A stretch of DNA of 64,000 nt, from the NCBI RefSeq assembly GCF_018986915.1, contig NZ_CP076723.1, positions 3,996,228 through 4,060,227 on the forward strand, written 5' to 3'. Under the pieces are notes generated by a model, which was given only the letters and a program-made list of their open reading frames with translations, was not told where the DNA came from and ran no database searches. This document shows, piece by piece, positions 18,613-31,800 of this stretch (positions are counted from its first letter, which is position 1; each line of letters starts with the position of its first letter). The position numbers and the translations under genes are program-made. This stretch comes from Geomonas oryzisoli (GTDB lineage Bacteria; Desulfobacterota; Desulfuromonadia; Geobacterales; Geobacteraceae).

Positions 18613-20454
18613 ATGAGCGAAAAAACCATCAGCAACAATCCGGAAAGCGTCATCTATAAGCGCTGCACCGTCGACCTTGCCACCGGCACAACCACCTTCG
18701 CCCAAGTCCCCTGCAAAAACCTGGAAGACGTGCTGGGCGGCTTCGGCAGGAGCTTCCAGATACTCGCCGAGCGCGACATCGCCGAGGCCTACTGCCCGGA
18801 GAACCCGGTCATCCTCAACACCGGCCTCTTGACCGGCACCAGCATCATGACTGGCATGCGCAGCTACTTCTCCGGCTACAGCCCCTTGAAGCAGTCCGGC
18901 ACCGGGCGCCCCGGCGCCATGTGGTCCACCGGCAGCGGCAACTTCGGCAACAAGTTCAAGTGGACCGGGCTGGACGAGGTGATCTTCGAGAACCGCTCCG
19001 ACAAGCCGGTCTACGCCCTGCTGAAGGAAGGGGCCAACGGTCCGGAGGTCGAGCTGAAGCCCGCCGACCACTTGGTCGGCCTCACCGGCCACGGCAAGAT
19101 CATGGCGCTGTACCAGGAGTACCCCGAAGCCCACTTCGCCGCCATCGGCCCCGCCGGCGAGAACTGGCAGAACAACTACATGGGCGCGGTGGTGATGAGC
19201 ACCGACAATGAACTGAAGTCGGGCGAGCCCAAGAGCCGCTTCGCCGGCCGCGGCGGCATGGGGAGCCTTTTGGGGTACAAGAACCTCTTGGCCATTGTGG
19301 CGCTCAGCTCCGACAAGCTGCAGAAGATCACCCCCGAGATCCGCGACGTGAACCGCGACATCCTGAAAAGCGGCGGCAGCGCGCGCTTTCAGCCGGCGAG
19401 CCAGGGTGGCGGCGGCGGCACCTGGGCCAACATCGAAGTGCTGCAGGTCTTCCACGCGGTGCCGCTCAACAACTTCCGTCCCAAGGGGAACACCGACGTG
19501 GAGCGGCTGTTCCGCGACGAGGTGGAGAAGGAATTCGACATCGCCACCGAGGCCTGCCACCGCTGCGGCATCCGCTGCCACAACAACCTCTTCTACAAGA
19601 ACGAGGACGGCAGCCGCGGCAAGCTGGCGGCAAAGTTCGACTTCGAGCCGCTCATCCTGTTCGGTTCCAACCTGGGCGTGCACGAACCGGCCAAGGTCTG
19701 CGACCTGATCCACCGCTGCGACCTCCTGGGCATGGACGCCATTTCTCTGGGGACCACCATATCCTACGTGCTCGACTATAACGAGCGCCACCCGGACAAG
19801 CCGCTCTTCAACGGCGCCACCTTCGGCGACTACGAGAAGATCGCGGAGCTGATCGAGGACGCCGGCCGCGGCACCCTCCCCGGCATCGCCCGCGGCGTGA
19901 AGCGGCTCTCCGAGGAGACCGGCGAAACCGCCTACGCCATGCACGTGAAGGGCCTCGAGCTCCCGGCCTACCTCCCGGACACCAACCCCGGCTACATGTT
20001 CGCCATCGCCGGCGGCCACATGTCCATGGGGACCCACATGATGCTCGCCAAGGAAGGGAAGCACTCCCTCGAAGAGTGGACCCAGGCCATCACCACCGGC
20101 GGACTTTTGCAGGTCGGCTACGACATGATCGGCCTTTGCAAGTTCGTCGGCGTCGGCATCGGTCACGACATCATCGTGCGCGCCTTGAAGGAAGCTGCCG
20201 GACTGGAGATCGCCTCGCAGGACATCGTCGCCGCCGTGCGCCGGGCCTACCTGCGCGGACTGGCACTGGAGCTGCGCCAGGGGTTCCACGAGGAGAAGGA
20301 GTATACCCTCCCCTCGCAGGTCATGAACGACCCGAACCCCAAGGTGACGCTGCCGAAATTCATCACCAACGAGTTTCTGGGTGAGCTGCGCCAGCGCGTC
20401 TGGAGCGTGTTCAAGCCGGAAATGGAAGGACTGCTGCCGGTCCAGGGGGAGTGA
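18613..20454 (+). CDS. aor: Tungsten-type aldehyde:ferredoxin oxidoreductase
   Basis: AOR-family enzyme of 613 residues that oxidises aldehydes to carboxylates with ferredoxin as acceptor, using a tungsto- or molybdo-bispterin. The [4Fe-4S] ligands Cys315, Cys318 and Cys322 (CHRCGIRC) and the distal Cys509 are all present. The N-terminal domain keeps the NTGLLTGTSI and SGTGRPGAMW pterin-binding patterns. The start is ATG 18613, with GGAG 7 nt upstream; an upstream TTG is less likely. It lies 1 nt before the glutamate dehydrogenase gene and follows the MoaD-like gene. The context suggests oxidation of aldehydes from amino-acid 2-oxoacids. Substrate and metal are not determinable here. Confidence 0.9.
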   Translation: MSEKTISNNPESVIYKRCTVDLATGTTTFAQVPCKNLEDVLGGFGRSFQILAERDIAEAYCPENPVILNTGLLTGTSIMTGMRSYFSGYSPLKQSGTGRPGAMWSTGSGNFGNKFKWTGLDEVIFENRSDKPVYALLKEGANGPEVELKPADHLVGLTGHGKIMALYQEYPEAHFAAIGPAGENWQNNYMGAVVMSTDNELKSGEPKSRFAGRGGMGSLLGYKNLLAIVALSSDKLQKITPEIRDVNRDILKSGGSARFQPASQGGGGGTWANIEVLQVFHAVPLNNFRPKGNTDVERLFRDEVEKEFDIATEACHRCGIRCHNNLFYKNEDGSRGKLAAKFDFEPLILFGSNLGVHEPAKVCDLIHRCDLLGMDAISLGTTISYVLDYNERHPDKPLFNGATFGDYEKIAELIEDAGRGTLPGIARGVKRLSEETGETAYAMHVKGLELPAYLPDTNPGYMFAIAGGHMSMGTHMMLAKEGKHSLEEWTQAITTGGLLQVGYDMIGLCKFVGVGIGHDIIVRALKEAAGLEIASQDIVAAVRRAYLRGLALELRQGFHEEKEYTLPSQVMNDPNPKVTLPKFITNEFLGELRQRVWSVFKPEMEGLLPVQGE

Positions 20455-20455
20455 C

Positions 20456-23523
<3,068 letters not shown>

Positions 23524-23524
<1 letters not shown>

Positions 23525-24321
23525 TGGAGCTGAAACAGATTCTTGTCTTCATGGATGACCCGGACCATTCCGCCGACCGGCTCGACCTCGCCCTCAACCT
23601 CGCCAAGCGGCACCGCGCCGGGGTTCTCGGGCTCAAGGTGCAGCCGCACCACCTGATCCCGCTGCGCCGAGGCCACGACCAGGACACCACCGAGGAGCTG
23701 GCGCGACTGTTTAAGGAAAAGACCGCAGCCGCCGACGTAAAGGGCGAGTGGATCACCGTCGACGCCAAGGTGCTTGGGGGGGTGGTCGAGGCCATCAACC
23801 ACTACGCCACTTTTGCCGATCTGGTGGTGGTCGGCCAGAGCGAGCACGGCTCCTCCGAGCGCCGCGCCACAGACTTCCTCCCTGAAAAGGTGGTCTTCGG
23901 CTCCGGTAAGCCGGTGCTGATCGTCCCCTACACCGGCAAGTACAACAGCCTGGGCGACAAGGTCCTGGTGGCCTGGAAAACCGGTCGGGAATCGTCTCGC
24001 GCACTTACCGACGCCGTACCGTTCCTGAAGGCCGCCGCGTCGACCCACGTCTTCGAGGTGAATCCGAGCCAGGGTGAAGAGGCTGACCTGGAGAGCCTGC
24101 GTCGCTACCTCGCAGCGCACGGGGTCACCGCCGAGATCGAGACCAGTCTCATCACCGAGCTGCACGTAGGCGACGTGCTGCTGAATCGCGTCTCCGACGA
24201 GGGGAGCGACCTCCTGGTGATGGGGGCCTACGCCGACCTGCACTTCGGCAACTACGTGCTCGGGGACGTCGCGAAGCACGTGCTGCGCCACATGACCATC
24301 CCGGTCCTCATGTCCCACTGA
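23524..24321 (+). CDS. Tandem universal stress protein (UspA x2)
   Basis: Cytoplasmic protein of 265 residues with two Usp domains (about 1-140 and 145-265). The first begins KQILVFMDDPDHSADRLDLAL. The second ends with a pattern close to the Usp nucleotide-binding signature: LVMGAYADLHFGNYVLGDVAKHVL, where GxxG and the following segment would contact ATP. AAGGAGG precedes the ATG, whose A is shared with the TGA stop of the glutamate dehydrogenase gene. Its partner is unknown; genetic coupling to glutamate dehydrogenase and a 2-hydroxyacid dehydrogenase suggests a regulatory link to this metabolic operon. Confidence 0.88.
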
Positions 24322-25268
24322 TGGAGAGGATCGTCTTTCTGGACCGCGGCGGCATTTCGGTGCCGCTGCGCACCCCATGCTTCCCGCACCGTTGGCAGGA
24401 ATACCCGGACACGAGACCGGAGCAGGTGGTGGAGCGTCTTGCCGATGCGACCATCGCGATCACGGACCAGGTCGCCATCAACGCGGAACACCTGGCCGAA
24501 CTGCCGAACCTGCGCATGATCGCCGTTGCCGCCACCGGGGTGGATCACGTCGACGTCAACGCCTGCCGCCACCAGGGCGTGGCGGTAACGAACGTGCGCG
24601 ACTGGTCGGTGAGCGTACCGGAGCATGTCTTCTCCCTGGTCCTCGCCCTGCGGCGCAACCTGCTTGCCTACCATGACGTGGTCCAGGGGGGCACCTGGCA
24701 GCGCTCGGAAGGCTACCTGGTGCAGGTGGAACCGATGCCGCGCTCGCTGTCCGGTGCGAACCTCGGCATCATCGGGGTCGGCGCATTGGGAAGCAAGGTG
24801 GCCGCGCTGGGCAAGGCCTTCGGAATGGAGGTGCTTTACGCGGAAAGGAAGGGGGCTACGGAGTTGCGTCCCGACCGGACACCGTTCGAGGAGGTGCTGG
24901 CAAAAAGTGACGTGCTGGTGCTGCTTTGCCCGCTCACCGAAGAAAGCCGCGGCATGATCGGCGAGGCGGAGTTGAAGTTGATGCCGCGCCACGCCATCCT
25001 GGTCAATTGCGGCCGGGGCGGGCTCCTGGACGAAGCGGCACTGGCCAAGGCATTGGAGGAAGGCATCATCGCCGGGGCCGGGCTCGACGTTCTGACCCAG
25101 GAGCCGCCGCGGGACGGCTCACCCCTGCTGGACCTTAAACAGCCCAACCTGATCGTCACGCCGCACGTCGCCTGGATCAGCGACCGATCTCTCGCCACCC
25201 TGGCCGAGCAGGTGATCGGGAACGTGGAAGGGTTCGTTCTCGGGCACCCGCGCAACCTGGTGGTGTGA
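24321..25268 (+). CDS. D-2-hydroxyacid dehydrogenase (glycerate dehydrogenase/hydroxypyruvate reductase-like)
   Basis: NAD(P)-dependent reductase of 2-oxoacids, 315 residues. The Rossmann motif GVGALGSK (about residues 152-159) and the catalytic residues Arg in NCGRGGLLDE, Glu in TQEPPR and His in TPHVAW are present. The ATG overlaps the Usp stop by 1 nt (TGATG), making this the last gene of the aor-gdh-usp-dehydrogenase run. A bidirectional terminator follows. It probably reduces the 2-oxoacid produced by transamination, or hydroxypyruvate; substrate choice is an inference. Confidence 0.9.
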   Translation: MERIVFLDRGGISVPLRTPCFPHRWQEYPDTRPEQVVERLADATIAITDQVAINAEHLAELPNLRMIAVAATGVDHVDVNACRHQGVAVTNVRDWSVSVPEHVFSLVLALRRNLLAYHDVVQGGTWQRSEGYLVQVEPMPRSLSGANLGIIGVGALGSKVAALGKAFGMEVLYAERKGATELRPDRTPFEEVLAKSDVLVLLCPLTEESRGMIGEAELKLMPRHAILVNCGRGGLLDEAALAKALEEGIIAGAGLDVLTQEPPRDGSPLLDLKQPNLIVTPHVAWISDRSLATLAEQVIGNVEGFVLGHPRNLVV

Positions 25269-25276
25269 AACAAAAA

Positions 25277-25305
25277 AAGCCGGGCACCCCTTGGGAGCCC
25301 GGCTT
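25277..25305. terminator. Bidirectional intrinsic terminator
   Basis: Arms AAGCCGGGC (25277-25285) and GCCCGGCTT (25297-25305) are perfect. An A-run on the left gives a U-run for the minus-strand lipoprotein transcript, so termination is strongest leftward; it also follows the plus-strand dehydrogenase by 8 bp. Confidence 0.85.
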
Positions 25306-25328
25306 CGTCGTTTCGATGCTTTTCCTGT

Positions 25329-25637
25329 TTATTCGCCGTAGACGTGCAGCTTGTACTCGCCGAAGAGGCCGAGGATGTTCTTGCCTTCCCAGTCGACGGT
25401 AGAAACCTTGCTGATGCCGCCGTTTTTCTTGGCGGTTTCGATGCTGCAGTCACCGGTTGCCACGAGCCCCAGCACGCTTTTGCACTCGGCCACACCATGC
25501 TTTCTCTCGCCGCCGTTAGCGGTAGCCGCAACCGGAAGCTTCAGCTCAGTGTAGAGGGCGCCCATCGGGAAGGGCGAGGCACAACCGGACATGATCCCAA
25601 AACCAGCCAACAGACCTGCATAAAGAATCTTCTTCAC
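25329..25637 (-). CDS. TRL-like family lipoprotein
   Basis: Small exported protein of 102 residues. The signal peptide ends in the lipobox-like IMSGCAS, so Cys19 is probably lipidated. The body has the TRL-family pattern: GALYTELK, then CKSVLGLVATGDCSIETAKKNGGISKVS, and a C-terminal KNILGLFGEYKLHVYGE. The family is widespread in Gram-negatives but has no firm function. It begins at GTG 25637, supported by GAGGAGGAAGC. It stands alone, between a terminator and a 211-bp gap in which nothing further was recognised. Confidence 0.82.
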   Translation of the reverse strand: MKKILYAGLLAGFGIMSGCASPFPMGALYTELKLPVAATANGGERKHGVAECKSVLGLVATGDCSIETAKKNGGISKVSTVDWEGKNILGLFGEYKLHVYGE

Positions 25638-25848
25638 TGCTTCCTCCTCATAACAAAATTTTCAATCTCACGCCCCCGAAGCCACCGCAGCGTCAGTTTC
25701 CGCCAACGTCGAGCAATGATCTCAAGAACTTAACGGTGGAGACCATAGCACGCGTGAAACATATATTCAAGTTTTTGAAGGTATTTATTCGATTTGCCTG
25801 AGGGAGGGGGAGTAATTCAAGGGGCATTTGCGGGGCAGCTTGGAAGAT

Positions 25849-26055
25849 CTACGGGTGTAAATCTTTGGTGCTCTTATCTTTAGTTCTTCGGGGTTTACGC
25901 ACCACCTTGGCTTTAGCAAAAAAGTCGGCTACCTGTTCCGCATCGTTGGGATCATAGAGATCGGTTTCTGCGTCGTAAAGAACGGGGACATCGGCCACAG
26001 CCTCCTGCTTCACGCGCTCCCAGTCAGTCCCTAAATTCTTTTTCGAGCCAGTCAT
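25849..26055 (-). CDS. Small hypothetical protein, weakly antitoxin-like
   Basis: A 68-residue basic/acidic protein with no signal peptide or membrane segment. GAGG 5 nt before the ATG and normal codon use support translation. The N-terminal TDWERVKQEA followed by acidic residues and a Lys/Arg-rich tail loosely recalls BrnA/CopG-type antitoxins. No toxin-sized gene is adjacent on either side: the upstream neighbour is a sigma-54 activator 104 bp away. It would therefore be an orphan, or an unrelated protein. The function is unassigned. Confidence 0.6.
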   Translation of the reverse strand: MTGSKKNLGTDWERVKQEAVADVPVLYDAETDLYDPNDAEQVADFFAKAKVVRKPRRTKDKSTKDLHP

Positions 26056-26159
26056 GATACCTCACACCTATCTTGTTCGATTGTTGCCGCTGCACGTGGT
26101 CGCCCACCTCTTATTGTAGGTGCGATCAGGAGTTGCGGTCAACGGCTGCGCTCGCGTCG

Positions 26160-27638
26160 CTAGCTCCCCATCTGCACATACTTCTTCACCGTGCGTCGAT
26201 CGAGCTGGGTGCGGCGGGCGACTTCTTCGTAGGTGCCGTGGGTGTCGTAGAGAAGCCCGCAGTAGGCGGCTAACACTTCTTCGGCGTTGAGCGCGCCGTC
26301 CCTGAGCCCCGCGGCCAGACGCTGGACCGCGTCTCCACTCCCCTTTTCCCGCTTCACCCCCTGGTACCGCCCCGTCAGAATGATCCGCTTCACGGCCTGT
26401 TCCAATTCCCGCACGTTGCCCGGCCAGTCGTACTCCCGCCCCACATCGCGCTGCAACACCTTCTGCACCAATTGCCGCTCGCGCGCGGAAACAGGCTGTC
26501 CGGCGATGCGGCGCAGGATGGCCTCCAGCAGGGACTCCAGCTCCTCTGGCTCCTCTTTCAGGCGCTGGCGTAGCGGCGGGATGATGATTTCGTCGGAGCA
26601 TAGGCGGTAATAGAGGTCGTCGCGGAACTTCCCGTCGAGGAGCATCTCGTCGAGCGGCCGGTTGGTCGCCGCCACGATGCGGCCGCTGAAACGCCTGGGT
26701 TCATGGCTTCCGACCGGGAAGAAGACCCGCTCCTGCAGGACCTGCAAGAGCTTGATCTGGACGGGAATGCTGACGTCGCCGATCTCGTCCAGGAAGATGA
26801 CACCGTGCGGCGCGCAGCGGCTGAAAAGCCCCTCATGGTTTTCGACGGCGCCGGTGAAGGAGCCCTTCTTGTGCCCGAACAGCTCGGACTCGAGCACCCC
26901 CTCGGAATACTGGGACAGGTTGATGGCGACAAAGTTGCGGGTGAAGCTCTCGGTGAAGCCGTTTCGGGCAGGATCGTAGGGGATGAAGCCGGAGCGCCCG
27001 ATGGCGGCGGCCGCGGCCCCCTTGCCGGTCCCGGTCTCACCGAGCAGCAGGATGGAAAACTCCTCCATGCGGTTCCACAACCCCGCTTCGAACCAGCGCA
27101 CGTCATGGGTGAAGACGCAGTCCCAAAGGTGGCGGCGCAGCGCCTTCATGGAAGGGGAGCTCCCGACCAGCCCGTTCCTGATGAAGTAGAAGGCGCGGCG
27201 CAGCTGGTAAAAAACGGCGAAGGTCCGCTCCGCCTCCTCCGCGGTGAGGCCGAAACCGGACAGCTCCTCCAGCGCCTGCCGGGCGAAGCCGACGCGGCAG
27301 GGCTTGTCCCCCTGTTGCAACTGCTCCTGGATGAGCCGGTCGAAGTGGTCGACGTAACGATGGAAGACGTGGAACAGACAGAACCTGCGCAGCACCTCGC
27401 GCCGGTGTCCCCCCTGTCCCTGCAGGTCCGCAAGCCCCCGGCGGCGCAGGCTCTCCACTTGCGTTGCGACCCGGGTCAGTACCGAGTCGAGGATCTCTTC
27501 AGACGAAGACCCGCGCGGCGCGCCTCCGATGGCAAAATCGAGATCGTCCCTGGTCTCGCCAAAGGGATTGGCAAAGGCAGCCCGCGCGACTGTCTCGAGG
27601 AAGGCCCATTCTTGATCTGTCATTTTTGTAGCAGTCAT
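26160..27638 (-). CDS. Sigma-54-dependent activator with an unusual N-terminal domain and GSFTGA loop
   Basis: AAA+ enhancer-binding protein of up to 492 residues. The N-terminal 180 or so residues are helical and match no PAS, GAF or receiver pattern that I recognise. Walker A GETGTGKG is near residue 205, the sigma-54 loop reads GSFTGA rather than GAFTGA (a tolerated natural variant), and Walker B is VIFLDEIGD. The C-terminus has a short HTH (TYEEVARRTQLDRRTVKKYV). No Shine-Dalgarno precedes ATG 27638, and an inverted repeat covers it; ATG 27623 is an alternative start. It is divergent from an amidohydrolase-acyltransferase pair, its likely target. Confidence 0.87.
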   Translation of the reverse strand: MTATKMTDQEWAFLETVARAAFANPFGETRDDLDFAIGGAPRGSSSEEILDSVLTRVATQVESLRRRGLADLQGQGGHRREVLRRFCLFHVFHRYVDHFDRLIQEQLQQGDKPCRVGFARQALEELSGFGLTAEEAERTFAVFYQLRRAFYFIRNGLVGSSPSMKALRRHLWDCVFTHDVRWFEAGLWNRMEEFSILLLGETGTGKGAAAAAIGRSGFIPYDPARNGFTESFTRNFVAINLSQYSEGVLESELFGHKKGSFTGAVENHEGLFSRCAPHGVIFLDEIGDVSIPVQIKLLQVLQERVFFPVGSHEPRRFSGRIVAATNRPLDEMLLDGKFRDDLYYRLCSDEIIIPPLRQRLKEEPEELESLLEAILRRIAGQPVSARERQLVQKVLQRDVGREYDWPGNVRELEQAVKRIILTGRYQGVKREKGSGDAVQRLAAGLRDGALNAEEVLAAYCGLLYDTHGTYEEVARRTQLDRRTVKKYVQMGS

Positions 27639-27651
27639 ACATTATATGTAT
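27637..27651. promoter_or_regulatory. Inverted repeat over the activator start, possible autoregulatory site
   Basis: ATACAT-tat-ATGTAT is a perfect inverted repeat overlapping the first possible start codon of the minus-strand activator. Further out, ACATTAT (27639-27645) and ATAATGT (27665-27671) form a second, wider pair. A minus-strand TTGACA (27670-27675) and a TATAAT (27641-27646) are also embedded, although their spacing is too long for a standard promoter. Confidence 0.45.
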
Positions 27652-27760
27652 TATCAATGTACAAATAATGTCAAGTTGCCTTTTGAGTGCGCGGCAAAAC
27701 TCAGCGCACTAACAACACGGAATCAGCATGTTACGCCTACACTCTTAACGGATCTACAAT

Positions 27761-27776
27761 TGGCATAGTACCTGTA
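27761..27776 (+). promoter_or_regulatory. Candidate -24/-12 promoter of the amidohydrolase gene
   Basis: TGGCATAGTACCTGTA has a good -24 half and correct spacing, but the -12 GC is GT. It would start transcription near 27787, 23 nt before the gene. It is next to a divergent sigma-54 activator, which raises its plausibility. Confidence 0.4.
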
Positions 27777-27809
27777 ATAGTAAAGGCATCCGACTCAGGG
27801 GAGACCGAC

Positions 27810-28805
27810 ATGGACGCTACCACCACAGCAAAGGGCATCATCGACATCCACTGTCACACCGCCGGCATCGGCGCGGGAAACAGCGGCTGTTTCATCTCAC
27901 CGGCAATGCGCAGGAGCTGGAGATACAGAGTGTTCCTGAAAGCCTTCGGCGTGACGGAACAGGAACTGCTCGATGAAGGGGACGGGCTGGTCATGCGGCG
28001 CACGTCGCAGAGCCTGGCCACCTCGGAGCGGGTGACCGCCGCGGTCATCCTGGCCATGGACGGTGCGGTGGACGACAAGGGTGAACTGGACCGCTCCCAG
28101 ACTGAGATGTTCATCCCCAACGAATTCGTGGCGGCGGAGTCGGCCAAGTACCCGAACCTCCTTTTCGGCGCCAGCATCAATCCCCTGCGCCGGGACGCCC
28201 TGGAGCGCCTGGAGCGGGCGGCGGCTGACGGAGCGGTGCTGGTCAAGTGGCTCCCTTCCATCCAGCACTTCGACCCCGCCGACCGGAGCCTGACCCCGTT
28301 CTACCTGAAGCTGAGGGAGCTTGGCTTGCCGCTGCTCACCCACACCGGCTCGGAACAATCCTTCACCGCGGTCCGTAACGAACTGGCTGACCCGGAGCGC
28401 CTGAGGCTGCCGCTCAGCCTCGGTGTGAACGTCATCGCCGCGCACGCCGCCAGTAACGGCCGCAACCACGGGGAAAGCAACCACCGCCGCTTCCTGAGAC
28501 TCTGCGGCGAGTACCCCAACCTGTACGCGGACATCTCCGCGCTCACGCAGTTGAACCGCCTGACGCACCTGCAACGCCTGCTCAAGCACCCGGAACTGTT
28601 CGATCGGCTCCTCTACGGCACCGACATGCCCATCCCCAACACGGCGGCGGTCACTCCGTTAGGGTTCCCGAACCGGCTCTCGCCGCGGCGCATGCTGCAG
28701 GTCTCGCAGATCACCAACCCGTGGGACCAGGACGTCGCCCTCAAGGAAGCGCTGGGCGTCCCGGAGCAGATTTTCTTCAACGCCAACGCCATCATCAGGC
28801 TTTAA
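27810..28805 (+). CDS. Amidohydrolase-family metal-dependent hydrolase (TIM barrel)
   Basis: Cytoplasmic hydrolase or decarboxylase of the amidohydrolase_2 (PF04909) type, 331 residues. The metal-binding HxH is in IDIHCHTAG near the N-terminus. Further ligands are the His residues in LTHTGSEQ and IAAHAASNG and the Asp in LYGTDMPIP. ATG 27810 has AGGGGAG at good spacing; an earlier in-frame start would add about 40 uncharacteristic residues. It lies 18 bp before the phospholipid acyltransferase fusion gene, suggesting an operon controlled by the divergent sigma-54 activator. The substrate is unknown. Confidence 0.85.
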   Translation: MDATTTAKGIIDIHCHTAGIGAGNSGCFISPAMRRSWRYRVFLKAFGVTEQELLDEGDGLVMRRTSQSLATSERVTAAVILAMDGAVDDKGELDRSQTEMFIPNEFVAAESAKYPNLLFGASINPLRRDALERLERAAADGAVLVKWLPSIQHFDPADRSLTPFYLKLRELGLPLLTHTGSEQSFTAVRNELADPERLRLPLSLGVNVIAAHAASNGRNHGESNHRRFLRLCGEYPNLYADISALTQLNRLTHLQRLLKHPELFDRLLYGTDMPIPNTAAVTPLGFPNRLSPRRMLQVSQITNPWDQDVALKEALGVPEQIFFNANAIIRL

Positions 28806-28823
28806 GCCACCAGGAGCACCGCA

Positions 28824-31800
28824 ATGAGCACCGACACCACTACATCAAAATCCTTCGCCTGGCTCAACACCACCCAATTCCTCGGGGCGCTGAACGACAA
28901 CATCCTGAAGCTGTTGATCATCTTCTTCCTGATCGGCAGCCACGGGCGCGCCCATGCCGGCGCCGTCACCGCTGCGGTGGGCGGTGCCTTCGTGCTCCCC
29001 TTCCTGCTCTTCTCGGCACCGGCCGGCTGCCTCGCCGACCGTTTCCCGAAAGCGAAGCTGATCGTGAACGTGAAGCTGGTCGAAGTCCTGGTGACGCTCC
29101 TGGCGGTCGCGGCCTTCGCCCTGCGCCTGGAGCAGGCCCTCTACCTGGTCGCCTTCCTGATGGCCGCCCACAGCACCTTCTTCGCTCCCGCGAAGTACAG
29201 CATCCTCCCGGAATTGGTGGCCAAGGAAGAACTCTCCCGGGTCAACGGGGCAATGGAATCCTGCACTTTCATGGCGATCATCGTCGGCACCGGACTGGCC
29301 TCCGGATTGGCCCAACTGGTCGACGGACGTTTCTGGGTGGCAGCGCTTTTCTGCCTCGCCATCGCGGTCGCCGGTCTCTGCTCGGCCCGTGGGATCGGTA
29401 AGAGCGAGCACTGCGACGCCAACCACCCGGTGGCGCTGCTCCCGACCGAGATCCTGCGCACCATCAAGGGCGTGAGCCGCGACCGCCACCTCATGCTCGC
29501 TATCATCGGACTGGCCTGGTTCATGTTCATCGGTGCCTTCGCCCAACTCAACCTGATCGGCTACGGCATGGAGCGACTCGGGCTCTCGGAGACCCATAGC
29601 GGTTACCTGTTCCTCGCCGCCGCGCTCGGCATCGGCCTGGGGTCACTGCTCGCCGCGAAGCTCTCCGGCCGCGACGTCGAGTTCGGCATCGTGCCCCTGG
29701 GCGCCGCCGGCCTCACCCTCTCTCCGTGGCTGCTGCACGCGCTCCCCGCCAGCCTCCCGGTATGCCTCGCCGTCATCGTCTGCTTCGGCATCTCCGCCGG
29801 CGTTTTCAGCCTGCCGCTGCAGACCTTCATCCAGCTGCGTGCCGACGCCTCCATGCGCGGCGAGGTGCTGGCCGCCTCGACCTTCATCAACTGGATCGGC
29901 ATCCTCTTCGCCTCCGGGCTCACCTGGCTCTTCAGCGGTCCGCTGGGACTCTCAGCCGCCCAGGGCTTCAGCATCATCGGCGCACTTACCCTGGTGCTCA
30001 CCATCCTTTCATTCCGGATCCTGCCGGACTTCCTGCTCCGCTTCATCGCCCTGGTCACCATGCGCATCTTCTACCGCCTGCGCATCATCGGTCGGGACAA
30101 CCTGCCGGTGGAGGGGCCGGCCCTTTTGATCCCGAACCACGTCACCTGGGCGGACGCCCTGCTCCTCACCGCCACCTGCCAGCGCCGCATCCGCTTCGTC
30201 ATGGAGCGCAGCATCTACAACACTCCGGTCCTGCGCGGCCTGTTCCGGCTCATGGGGGTCATCCCGGTTTCCTCGGCCGATGGTAAGCGCGAGATGCTGG
30301 AATTCATCAAAAGCGCCCGGGCCGCCCTGGACGAGGGGTACATGGTCTGCATCTTCGCCGAAGGCGCGCTGACCCGAAACGGCATGCTGGGCGAGTTCCG
30401 CGGCGGCTTCGAGCGCATCGTGAAGGGAACCGACTACCCCATCATCCCGGTCTACATCGGCGGTGCCTGGGGGAGCATCCTCTCCTATGCCCACGGCAAA
30501 CTCCTCTCGCGGCTGCCGGCCTTCTCGCCGTACCCGGTGACCATCCTGTTCGGCACCCCGCTGCCCGCCACCAGCCCTGCCGTGGAGGTGCGTCAGAAGG
30601 TGGCCGAGCTCTCCTGCGACTACTTCGCCTCACGCAAAGAACAGCGCAGGCCGCTGCCGGAGTACTTCATCCGCACCGCGCGCCAGAACTGGGGACGCCG
30701 GGCCGTCGCCGACACCTCCGGCAAGAACCTGAGCTACGGCCGCACCGTCACCGGCGCCGTGGCACTGGCGGACAAGCTGGAGGGGCTGATCGGAACTGAG
30801 GAGCACGTGGGACTACTGCTCCCCGCTTCCGCCGGTGGCGTACTGGCGAACCTCGCGCTCTCCATGCTGGGTCGGGTCACCGTCAACCTCAACTTCACCG
30901 CATCCGAGGCTTCCCTGCGGTCCGCAATCGATCAGTGCGGCATCCGTACCGTGATCACCTCGCGCGCCTTCCTGGAAAAGATCCCCACCCTGCCGCACCT
31001 GGAAGGGATGATCTGCCTGGAGGACGTCGCCCCGACCATCTCGGGCCTGGACAAGCTCGTCGCCCTGTTCAAGGCACGGCTCTACCCCACGTCGCTGCTG
31101 TGCCGCTGCAACGGCTTCCACGCCGACAGAAGCGCCACGGTCATCTTCTCCTCGGGGAGCACCGGCGAGCCCAAGGGGGTGATGCTCAGCCACCACAACA
31201 TCATGTCCAACATCGAGGCGCTGCGCATGGTGTTCCGGGTGGACCTGAACGACAACATCTGCTCCGCCCTCCCCTTCTTCCACTCCCTGGGCTTCACCGC
31301 GACGCTCTGGTTCCCGCTCACCAGCGGCTTCTCCGCCGCCTATCATCCCAATCCGCTCGACGGCGAAAAAATCGCCCAGGTGGTGCGCGAGCACAAATCG
31401 ACCCTGCTCCTGGCGACACCAACCTTCCTGCTTTCCTACCTGCGTCGCGCCAAGCGCGAGGATTTCGCCACGCTGCGGCTGGTGATCACCGGCGCCGAGA
31501 AGCTGAGGAGCAAGCTGGCCGATAGCTTCGAGGAAAAGTTCGGGGTGCGCCCGATGGAAGGGTACGGTGCTACGGAGCTTTCCCCAGTAATCTCGCTGAG
31601 CCTGCCCGACGTGGAGATCGACGGCGTGCGCCAGCTGGGCGCCAAGGAAGGGAGCGTAGGGCACCCGATCCCCGGCGTTGCCATTCGGGTGGTCGACCCC
31701 GAGAGCGGCACCGTGCTGAGCCCGGGACAGCCCGGGATGATCGAAGTGAAAGGCCCCAACGTCATGGTCGGCTACCTCGGCAAAGAGGAACAGACCGCCG

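Noticed and set aside
26068-26601. Minus-strand frame that could be a toxin partner for the small gene at 25849-26055
   Set aside because: It is an out-of-frame reading of the 3' half of the sigma-54 activator gene with Arg/Ala-rich composition and no toxin motif.
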